Positions 12,643-18,663 of a DNA stretch of 22,954 bases are shown here, piece after piece. This stretch comes from a virus: IMG/VR virus record IMGVR_UViG_3300025294_000146, positions 1 to 22,954 of that record. One strand, written 5' to 3'. Below the pieces are notes generated by a model that was given only the letters and a program-made list of their open reading frames with translations, did not search any database and was not told the DNA's origin. The position numbers and the translations under genes are program-made. Position 1 is the first letter of the stretch. Each line of letters starts with the position of its first letter.

Positions 12643-12807
12643 TTAGATTATAATATTCGCTATTACCCATATCGCCCAGAAAAGAACTAAAAATTCAATT
12701 GTAATCCAAAGTGCTTTTTTCTCAGGTTTTTTAAACTCTTTTATTAAAGAGAAAACAGCACTAATTGCTATAAGGATGAAAAGAACGAGTCTTATTGTAT
12801 CTGGCAT
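12643..12807 (-). CDS. Small two-span membrane protein
   Basis: A 54-aa protein starting MPDTIRLVLFILIAISAVFS. Two hydrophobic helices (about residues 5-21 and 34-54) are separated by a basic loop (KEFKKPEKKA), so both ends should face the same side of the membrane. ATG 12807 is preferred over the longer frame (12963) because TAGGAGTGG lies 7 bases upstream. It is an isolated minus-strand gene among plus-strand phage genes, typical of prophage cargo. It could be a holin-like or superinfection-exclusion protein, but nothing specific supports either. Confidence 0.7.
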   Translation of the reverse strand: MPDTIRLVLFILIAISAVFSLIKEFKKPEKKALWITIEFLVLFWAIWVIANIII

Positions 12808-12953
12808 TTTAACCACTCCTAATTTCAAATTAAATTCATTATATAACAATTTTAAAATTTTTAGATAATTACTGGTGAGAATTAAGCAAAATTTAAACAA
12901 AATAATCCTTTTAAAGTGAAAGCAAACTGAATATAGTCCGGCTAGAAAACTAG

Positions 12954-13012
12954 AGGACACCAATTCATTAAAGCTGCAATTAAAGCTGTTTTAGGAATAG
13001 GTGTCCTTTTTA
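12954..13012 (+). terminator. Terminator-like long-loop hairpin
   Basis: AGGACACC (12954-12961) pairs perfectly with GGTGTCCT (13000-13007), followed by TTTTATTTTT. The 38-nt loop contains a direct repeat TTAAAGCTG (two copies 12 bases apart). The loop is long for a plain terminator, so a regulated attenuator is possible before the late-regulator genes. Confidence 0.6.
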
Positions 13013-13035
13013 TTTTTGAAAAGGGAGATGGGGAA

Positions 13036-13206
13036 ATGAAGGCGCTAAAAGATCAGTTACGCGAATGGAAAAAGCAATAAAAACAAGCTAAGAAAAAAAA
13101 TAAGAAAAAACGAAAAGAGAAATTAAGCACTCGTGAAATTGAGAATTTGATGGGGATGCATAGACCTTTCTATGAGCGGAGACGTGGAGCAGTAAGACAA
13201 AAGTAA
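13036..13206 (+). pseudogene. Small basic phage gene interrupted by an in-frame TAA
   Basis: ATG 13036 has GGGAGATGGGGAA upstream. The frame codes 14 residues (MKALKDQLREWKKQ), then TAA at 13078-13080, then stays open for 41 more residues to TAA at 13204. The second part is Lys/Arg-rich, then ordered-looking (LSTREIENLMGMHRPFYERR). An intact 56-aa protein of this kind, just before arpU, is usual in related phages as far as I recall. This copy therefore looks like a nonsense mutant. Re-initiation further in is possible. Confidence 0.7.
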
Positions 13207-13232
13207 TAAAAAATAAAAAGGAGTGGTCTTAC

Positions 13233-13715
13233 ATGACTATACAATTATCTTTCTTACCAAAAATCGATAGATCAGCAACGCAGAAAAAATTAGAAGGTGT
13301 TCTTGAAAATGTACGTTTATATAGACAGTTTGGAATGATGCGTGAAGAAATGAAAGTCACTCCTTCTTATGAAATTAGATATCACGGACCTACAAATGAT
13401 GTAGGAAAGCCATTAGAAGATGTAGCGATGGCTAATATACAACAAAGTAAACGAGAAGAGTGGATTAAGAAAACATCAGTTCGTATCGATCAATTCCTAA
13501 ATCGTTTGGGTAGTGGGCGTGCAGGAGAAGATCAAAGAAATATTATCATTAAACGTTATTTAGAAGATGAAGATGTATGTGATTATATGGTTTATAACGA
13601 AATTGGTATGAGTGAGCGTACGTATCGACGTGTTAAGGCTAGGGTGTTTTATAAACTTGCTTTTGCTCTTAGATTAGAAGTTTACGAGACAGAAAAAACT
13701 GGAGGGATTGAATAA
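13233..13715 (+). CDS. arpU: ArpU-family late-gene transcriptional regulator
   Basis: A 160-aa protein of the ArpU/RinA-like group of Gram-positive phages, which activate packaging and structural genes. The C-terminal half has a sigma-70-region-4-like helix-turn-helix (about residues 105-145: IIIKRYLEDEDVCDYMVYNE, then MSERTYRRVKARVFYKLAFA). The N-terminal half is helical. GGAGTGGTCTTAC precedes the ATG. Its stop codon overlaps the next ATG (TAATG). Late genes start about 3 kb downstream, after an accessory island. The family match is clear. Confidence 0.88.
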   Translation: MTIQLSFLPKIDRSATQKKLEGVLENVRLYRQFGMMREEMKVTPSYEIRYHGPTNDVGKPLEDVAMANIQQSKREEWIKKTSVRIDQFLNRLGSGRAGEDQRNIIIKRYLEDEDVCDYMVYNEIGMSERTYRRVKARVFYKLAFALRLEVYETEKTGGIE

Positions 13716-14257
13716 TGAATTTTGTTCAGCCAATACGTGATCCAGAGCAAATACAACAAATTAAAGAGTATTTAAAAGAAAAGAGTGAGCGTAATTATAT
13801 CTTGTTTGTAATGGGAATTAATACAGGCCTACGTATTAGTGACATTCTAAAACTGAAGATTGGAGATTTAAAGGGAAGCCATATTTCAATGCGTGAAATG
13901 AAGACAGGTAAACAGAAACGAATTCAGATTACTGCAGCATTAAGAAGAGAATTGAAATGGTATATAGAAGAGATGGAAGATCATGAATATCTAATCAAGA
14001 GCAGACAAGGAAAGAATCGACCAATAGGAAGAAGTATGGCATATAAAATTCTTAGTACCACAGCAGCAGAATTTGGTTTAGATGAGGTTGGGACACATAC
14101 ACTTCGTAAGACATTCGGATATCATATGTACATGCAGACAAAAAATATAGCTTTGCTGATGGAGATATTCAATCATTCGTCTGAAAGGGTTACGTTAAGA
14201 TATATAGGTGTAAATCAAGATGCGATGGATAAGGCAATGACTAAGTTTAGAATTTAA
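13715..14257 (+). CDS. Tyrosine recombinase, catalytic domain only
   Basis: A 180-aa recombinase with the full active site: Arg40 (GLRISD), Lys63 or Lys66 (EMKTGKQK), His128/Arg131 (HTLRK), His154 (FNHSS) and Tyr163 (LRYIGV). It has no N-terminal arm-binding or core-binding domain, so it is half the usual integrase size. It is coupled to arpU by a TAATG overlap, a pairing often seen before the terminase genes of Bacillus and Listeria phages. It may resolve concatemers or multimers, or have a regulatory role. It is distinct from the true integrase at 283-1452. Confidence 0.88.
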   Translation: MNFVQPIRDPEQIQQIKEYLKEKSERNYILFVMGINTGLRISDILKLKIGDLKGSHISMREMKTGKQKRIQITAALRRELKWYIEEMEDHEYLIKSRQGKNRPIGRSMAYKILSTTAAEFGLDEVGTHTLRKTFGYHMYMQTKNIALLMEIFNHSSERVTLRYIGVNQDAMDKAMTKFRI

Positions 14258-14348
14258 TATATAATCTACGATGTAGTTACATTTATTTAGAAAAATATGG
14301 AATAATATGGTTGTTAATTTAATTTATTCAATGTAAGGATGGATTTAG

Positions 14349-15260
14349 GTGAAAAAAAATGCGGTTAAAACAATAAGCACGAAAAAAGAAATATTTAGTA
14401 AGAAATGGAATGATATTTTAGAAGAAATTGCACTCTTTAGAAGAGAATCAATGTCAAATTGGATATGGTTTAGAGGGCATAGTAAGGAAGAATATAAGTT
14501 GGATTCAGGCCTCTTTCGAACTTTAGACAAGAATAAAAAATTAAAATTGATGCAGTACATAATTCTTGAAGATCACTTGAAAATAAATTTTAAGCAGCAA
14601 GCGTCAACTTTTATTAGAGAAGATGATATTGATTTACAATTTCATATGCAACATCATGGATTAAAAACAAGATTATTAGACTGGACAGATTCGTTTGGTA
14701 CAGCTTTATATTTTGCTTTTGAAGGATGGGATTATGATAAGGAAAATAATGCTTGTATATGGTTGTTAGATCCATATGCTTTACATTGTAATCTCCAAGA
14801 AGAATATCCTACTATCAAAACTACAGATTCGATTAGAAATATGAATGAAAAACTTGTTAAAGGTAAAATTGAAAGTTTATCAGATATCTTTAATAATGAA
14901 CATATGGAGTATACGTTTCCAATGTATCCGTCAAAAAATAATGCAAGATTATTGGTGCAGAATGGGTATTTTACAGTTCAAAGTAATAGGCTAGAAGATT
15001 TAGAAGTTGAATTAGAACAAGCTTGTCCAGAAAATAAAGAAAAAATATTAAAAAAAATAATTTTATCACCAGATTTATTAGAATGTATATATGAGTATTT
15101 GACTTTAAATGGAATTAACCATTTCACGGTTTATAATGATGTCGATGCATTGTCTAAGTATTTAAATAAAGAACTTACTGAAAATGCGTTTGATGAAAAA
15201 ATAAAACGTATAGCTAAGTTTAGCAGTCTTAATTATATAGAAAATAATATGGATATTTAA
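14349..15260 (+). CDS. FRG-domain protein (candidate phage-borne defence gene)
   Basis: A 303-aa protein (GTG 14349; AAGGA 9 bases upstream). The FRG domain covers about residues 30-125: NWIWFRGHSKEEYKLDSGLF, then LQFHMQHHGLKTRLLDWTDS and FGTALYFAFEG, matching the family hallmarks FRG, QHHG-TRLLDW and ALYFA. FRG proteins are widespread in mobile elements and have been tied to anti-phage islands; the biochemical role is not settled. It is AT-richer than the late genes and has its own terminator. With the following DUF2971 gene it forms an accessory island inserted between the arpU/recombinase pair and the methyltransferase. Superinfection exclusion is a plausible role, by inference only. Confidence 0.85.
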   Translation: MKKNAVKTISTKKEIFSKKWNDILEEIALFRRESMSNWIWFRGHSKEEYKLDSGLFRTLDKNKKLKLMQYIILEDHLKINFKQQASTFIREDDIDLQFHMQHHGLKTRLLDWTDSFGTALYFAFEGWDYDKENNACIWLLDPYALHCNLQEEYPTIKTTDSIRNMNEKLVKGKIESLSDIFNNEHMEYTFPMYPSKNNARLLVQNGYFTVQSNRLEDLEVELEQACPENKEKILKKIILSPDLLECIYEYLTLNGINHFTVYNDVDALSKYLNKELTENAFDEKIKRIAKFSSLNYIENNMDI

Positions 15261-15267
15261 AAATCAT

Positions 15268-15292
15268 GGCGGCCTTTGGTCTGCCTTTTTTT
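15268..15292 (+). terminator. Terminator after the FRG gene
   Basis: GGCGGCC-TTT-GGTCTGCC pairs as seven base pairs with one G-U and one bulged T, followed by seven T residues. It lies 8 bases after the FRG stop, so the FRG and DUF2971 genes are probably separate transcripts. Confidence 0.75.
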
Positions 15293-15347
15293 ATGAGGTG
15301 ATTTTTTTAAGTCCTAATAGCTTATAGTTAGCTAAAATTTTCGTACT

Positions 15348-15417
15348 GTGTAACTCAAAAAGAAAATTCTAATTAAATCAATGATATCAAGGGATTCGGA
15401 GTTTGGCCTAGTTACAC
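15348..15417. repeat. 8-bp inverted repeat upstream of the DUF2971 gene
   Basis: GTGTAACT (15348-15355) and AGTTACAC (15410-15417) are perfect complements 54 bases apart, in the 230-base gap between the FRG terminator and the DUF2971 gene. It could be a leader helix or a regulator site. Nothing else is recognised in the gap except an AT-rich promoter-like stretch near 15453-15460. Confidence 0.4.
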
Positions 15418-15490
15418 AAAATAGAACATATGGATAACTGAGTAATGACATGTAATAATGTAAATTAACTAGTAATTAGGGGGAATATAT

Positions 15491-16246
15491 ATGTTTGTAG
15501 AATATCCGAATTTTATTATGCCTCGTCATGATACTAAGATATGGAGGTACATGGACTTTACTAAATTTGTTAGCCTGTTAGATACGGAAGCTATTTTTTT
15601 TACTAGGTCAGATAAATTTACTGATGTATTTGAAGGGACGTATCCAAAGGCAAACAATGATTTAAGAGGTTTTAAATATCCGAACTTTGAAAAAGAGGAT
15701 ACTAGGATCTTGAAGAGTATTTTAGAACCGTTAAGTAAGACGCTAAGAAAATTTGTATTAATAAATTGTTGGCATATGAATGACTATGAATCAGCAGCGA
15801 TGTGGGACTTATATTTGAAAAGCAGTGAAGGAATTGCTATTCAATCAACTGTTGGTAATTTAATAAAAAGTTTTGATAATACTGAAGAGCATATTCATAT
15901 AAGTAAAGTAAATTATATAGATTTTAAGAGAGAATGGATGCCTGAACATGATCCGTTACTTCCTTATATTTATAAAAGAAAATCATTTGAACATGAACGT
16001 GAGCTAAGGCTCTTACATACTTTAAAATTTCCAACTGATGAGAAAGGTATAATAGATTACGATGGAGAACCACCGGTTGAATATGGGGGGAATATTAGAT
16101 GTAATATTGGAAATTTAGTTGAGAAGGTGTATATTGCTCCTTCAGCGCCAGAGTGGTTTGCGGATTTGGTAATGTCTACTTGTAACAAATTTAATCTCAA
16201 CAACGTTGAGATAGTTAAGTCAGAATTAAGTGAAGTTCCTTACTAA
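15491..16246 (+). CDS. DUF2971-domain protein
   Basis: A 251-aa soluble protein starting after AGGGGGAATATAT. The DUF2971 pattern is plain: an N-terminal WRYMDFTKFVSLLDTEAIFF with FTRSDKFTDVFEGT, the central FVLINCWHMNDYESAAMWDL with YLKSSEGIAIQST, and FEHERELRLL further on. The family is common in phages, genomic islands and near toxin or defence genes, and is of unknown biochemistry. It follows the FRG gene and precedes a structured gene-free stretch, so the two form a cargo pair. Abortive infection or superinfection exclusion is possible, but not shown by the sequence. Confidence 0.85.
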   Translation: MFVEYPNFIMPRHDTKIWRYMDFTKFVSLLDTEAIFFTRSDKFTDVFEGTYPKANNDLRGFKYPNFEKEDTRILKSILEPLSKTLRKFVLINCWHMNDYESAAMWDLYLKSSEGIAIQSTVGNLIKSFDNTEEHIHISKVNYIDFKREWMPEHDPLLPYIYKRKSFEHERELRLLHTLKFPTDEKGIIDYDGEPPVEYGGNIRCNIGNLVEKVYIAPSAPEWFADLVMSTCNKFNLNNVEIVKSELSEVPY

Positions 16247-16624
16247 AATAAAATTGCTGGCAGATTCGTGACCGCTTTTTGGCAGGAAATGTGCCGGTTG
16301 TTTTGAAATTAACGTGATATATTTGTATTGTGAGAAGTGGCGGAAAACACAACTCATGAAGTTCCTTTATAGTATGTTGTCTAAATGGTTTCATAATGAC
16401 GGCACATGAAATCCGAAACCAGCCGAATGGTACTGATTGAATGCTACCGTTATTAAGGAGAGCTTTTGCTCTTCTTCCAGTTACTTAATATTGTTGGAGC
16501 AGATCAGCGTAGCAACATTAGGTGATTGGAAGAAGGATAAAACTTCACGTACCACATTCTATTGTTCAAATGATTTCTAATGCTTTCATGAAATTAAAAA
16601 CAATAGGAAAAGGTGAGATAACAG
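16247..16624 (+). ncRNA. Gene-free stretch with multi-helix RNA potential upstream of the methyltransferase
   Basis: No ORF, but many helices on the plus strand: 16289-16296 with 16400-16407 (8 bp, long range); 16387-16392 with 16415-16420 (6 bp), whose loop holds the previous partner, so a pseudoknot is possible; 16426-16432 with 16445-16451 (7 bp, one G-U); 16455-16463 with 16468-16476 (9 bp, one G-U, TTTT loop); 16471-16489 with 16517-16535 (19 bp, three G-U); and 16559-16566 with 16599-16606 (8 bp), just before the next ribosome site. The five G-U pairs would be mismatches on the other strand. The 9-bp and 19-bp helices share 16471-16476, so they could be alternative states. I recognise no known RNA class. 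Confidence 0.55.
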
Positions 16625-17371
16625 ATGTTGAATCAAGTATTTAATATGGATTGTTTAGAAGGTATGAAGCTGATTCCAGATAAGAGTGTAGATATGATTT
16701 TATGCGATCTACCTTATGGGACGACAGCATGTAAGTGGGATAGTATTATTCCTTTTGATTTATTGTGGCAGCAGTACGAAAGAATTATTAAAGATAACGG
16801 GGCTATTCTCTTGACAGCAAGTCAACCATTTACAACAAAGCTGATCGCTTCAAATATGAAGTTATTTCGTTATGAATGGATTTGGAAAAAAGGGAATCAT
16901 GTAACAGGGTTTCCAAATGCAAATAGAATGCCGCTAAAGAATCATGAAAATGTTCTGGTATTCTATAAAAAATTACCTAAGTATTGTCCGCAAGATTTGA
17001 TCTTATTGGATAAGCCAATCCAAAAGAAACAAATAAGAAAGATGAAGGTATTCGGCACAAGAAATAATGAATCTTTAAATAATGTATATGTAAAGAAATA
17101 TACTAACTATCCAAAGTCGATTATTGATTTTCCACGTGAGAGTAAAACGTTTCATCCTACACAAAAGCCAGTCGCTCTTTTTGAATATCTAATCAAGACA
17201 TATACAAAAGAAGGGGATACAGTCCTTGATAATTGTATGGGTAGTTTTACAACTGCTATAGCATGTATTAATACTAAGCGTAATTACATTGGTTTTGAGA
17301 TGGAAGAAGAGTATTGGAAACTAGGTAATGAAAGAGTTAATAAACATATTGAATCATTAAAGCACTCATAA
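16625..17371 (+). CDS. Phage DNA methyltransferase (N6-adenine or N4-cytosine type)
   Basis: A 248-aa SAM-dependent enzyme that modifies phage (or host) DNA, perhaps against restriction. Motif order is the beta class: the catalytic motif comes first, DLPYGT (residues 28-33), with the target-recognition region in the middle (about 90-170) and the SAM-binding motif I late, LDNCMGSFTTA (201-211), after HPTQKP (177-182). Motif I usually reads GSGTT; here Phe208 replaces the Gly. AAAAGGTGAG lies 8 bases before the ATG. It follows a structured leader-like stretch and is ended by its own terminator. Target sequence cannot be inferred. Confidence 0.88.
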   Translation: MLNQVFNMDCLEGMKLIPDKSVDMILCDLPYGTTACKWDSIIPFDLLWQQYERIIKDNGAILLTASQPFTTKLIASNMKLFRYEWIWKKGNHVTGFPNANRMPLKNHENVLVFYKKLPKYCPQDLILLDKPIQKKQIRKMKVFGTRNNESLNNVYVKKYTNYPKSIIDFPRESKTFHPTQKPVALFEYLIKTYTKEGDTVLDNCMGSFTTAIACINTKRNYIGFEMEEEYWKLGNERVNKHIESLKHS

Positions 17372-17386
17372 TGGGTGCTTTTTATT
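17359..17386 (+). terminator. Terminator overlapping the methyltransferase stop
   Basis: AAAGCACTCA (17359-17368) pairs with TGGGTGCTTT (17372-17381), 10 bp with one G-U, followed by TTTATTTT. The 3-nt loop is the stop codon TAA itself. Confidence 0.8.
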
Positions 17387-17413
17387 TTGAATAAAGATAG
17401 GGAGTGAAGAAAG

Positions 17414-17635
17414 ATGCAATTAACTAAACTTGAGAAGGCAATAGCTATTAGCACAATACTTTCAGGTATAAAAGCGGAGGAGTTTAAAGAGTATGTTGAT
17501 GTAGAAAGGTTACCACATGTAATAAAAGAAGTGGAAGCATTGGCTGATAACACAACACGGAAGGTAAAGAAGGAAGCTGATATAAGTTTAATTAGTAAGC
17601 TTATCGATTCATTCTTAGAAGACGGTAAGGAGTGA
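17414..17635 (+). CDS. Small helical hypothetical protein
   Basis: A 73-aa, mostly helical, charged protein (LEKAIAISTILSGIKAEEFK, then IKEVEALADNTTRKVKKEAD). No membrane segment or motif. AGGGAGTGAAGAAAG precedes the ATG. It is the first gene after the methyltransferase terminator and so may open the late operon that leads to HNH and terminase. Function not recognised. Confidence 0.7.
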   Translation: MQLTKLEKAIAISTILSGIKAEEFKEYVDVERLPHVIKEVEALADNTTRKVKKEADISLISKLIDSFLEDGKE

Positions 17636-17641
17636 TGATAT

Positions 17642-17905
17642 ATGGATAGCGTTTTAAACGGTAAGATTGCTGCACTTGGTCTTATACCTATTGATAAGAA
17701 AGCATACATCAAATACCTTAAGCCACATGAGAAAGCGTATAAGAAGGCTGGAATTGATGTTAATCGATTCAAGTATTACAAACTGTATGGAGAGAAACAC
17801 ATGCTTTACTCAATGGAATATCTAGAACAAACATCAATAAAAGAATTATTAGAAAGAGATAGAGGGAATCAAAAGCGTTTGGTAAAGACAAATGAAAGAG
17901 TATAA
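17642..17905 (+). CDS. Small basic hypothetical protein
   Basis: An 87-aa, Lys/Tyr-rich protein (AYIKYLKPHEKAYKKAGIDV, then RFKYYKLYGEKHMLY). It starts 7 bases after the preceding stop (GGAGTGATGATAT) and overlaps the HNH gene by 14 bases. The tight packing with the HNH-terminase cluster suggests a packaging-region accessory gene. No family recognised. Confidence 0.7.
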   Translation: MDSVLNGKIAALGLIPIDKKAYIKYLKPHEKAYKKAGIDVNRFKYYKLYGEKHMLYSMEYLEQTSIKELLERDRGNQKRLVKTNERV

Positions 17906-18227
17906 AACCAAACAACAGAAGCGTAAGTTCTATGACAGTGGTGAGTGGAAGAGTGCACGCGAACAAGTAAAGATGCGTGACAACTATGAGTGCCAGGAAT
18001 GTAAACGTAACGGCCGAGTACAAACAGATACCAATGAATACAGTGAGAGTGCAAAGCGTAAGAAAATACAACTTGTTGTCCATCATATAAAAGAACTAGA
18101 ACATCATCCTGATCTTGCATTAGACATAGATAACCTTGAAACAGTCTGTGTGAATTGTCATAACAAAGAACATGGAAGAGTTTATGAAAAGAAACAAAAT
18201 AAATGGGAACATGATGAGAAATGGTGA
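17892..18227 (+). CDS. HNH endonuclease of the packaging module
   Basis: A 111-aa HNH nuclease. Two CxxC zinc knuckles (C34/C37 and C86/C89) flank the HNH core: His64-His65 (VVHHIKEL), Asn81 (DIDNLETVC) and His90-Asn91...His94 (CHNKEH). In cos-type phages an HNH protein encoded directly before the small terminase takes part in cos cleavage with the terminase and portal. The order HNH, terS, terL, portal, protease, capsid here is exactly that module. It could instead be a free-standing homing nuclease, but the position argues against it. Confidence 0.9.
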   Translation: MKEYKTKQQKRKFYDSGEWKSAREQVKMRDNYECQECKRNGRVQTDTNEYSESAKRKKIQLVVHHIKELEHHPDLALDIDNLETVCVNCHNKEHGRVYEKKQNKWEHDEKW

Positions 18228-18351
18228 AAATACAACAAAAATAACACCCCCCCTTAAAATATTTCGTTAAAAATTCGTCTTAGGGGCACCGGAGGAGGGG
18301 GTTAACTGTCAGGTTTTTTTCGATTTTACGCACGTAAGGGGGGGTGGGTAG
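18228..18351. other. Probable cos/packaging region with a 12-bp inverted repeat
   Basis: The only non-coding gap between HNH and terS. It has the perfect inverted repeat CACCCCCCCTTA (18245-18256) and TAAGGGGGGGTG (18335-18346), and between them a GC-rich purine-rich core (GGGGCACCGGAGGAGGGGG, 18283-18301). Such GC-rich islands next to HNH-terS are the usual site of cohesive ends. The right arm is also the ribosome-binding region of terS. The cos role is inferred from position and composition. Confidence 0.6.
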
Positions 18352-18663
18352 ATGGCTGTTAGTATTGTGAGGTTAAAAGAACAGCTCATGAATAGTATTG
18401 ATATCACAGATTTAGTCGAAGTTGAAAAAGTAGAAAGATACATTGATCTGGTCAAAGCATTTAGAAAAATAAATAAAACCATTAATAAAGAAGGCGAATC
18501 TGTAACAGTAAAAAATGGTTCTCAAGTTTTTGTTAAAGCCCACCCTCTTATAAGTGAGAGGAACAAAATTAACAGTTCTTTAATTGCTTTAGGAAGAGAT
18601 ATAAAATTCGTTCCTAAAGTGGGTGCTTCTAATACGGGATACAGTCCAAGTGATTTAATATGA
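18352..18663 (+). CDS. terS: Terminase small subunit (P27 family)
   Basis: A 103-aa DNA-recognition subunit of the packaging motor, of the phage P27/HK97 type. It is helical with a motif similar to other members (VEKVERYIDLVKAFRKINKT), then a beta turn (VTVKNGSQVFVKAHPLISER), typical of the family C-terminal half. The ribosome site is the G-rich right arm of the upstream inverted repeat (AAGGGGGGGTGGGTAG before ATG). Stop and start overlap with terL by 4 bases. Confidence 0.85.
   Translation: MAVSIVRLKEQLMNSIDITDLVEVEKVERYIDLVKAFRKINKTINKEGESVTVKNGSQVFVKAHPLISERNKINSSLIALGRDIKFVPKVGASNTGYSPSDLI

Noticed and set aside
12980-13035. Upstream extension of the 13036 gene (IKAVLGIGVLFIF...)
   Set aside because: The open frame has no start codon and coincides with the long-loop hairpin; it is more likely non-coding.
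14345-14560. 71-aa minus-strand ORF
   Set aside because: Shadow of the 5' end of the FRG gene.
17284-18120. Minus-strand ORFs of 162, 105 and 83 aa
   Set aside because: Opposite to the small genes and HNH nuclease, which form a tightly packed operon with motifs.
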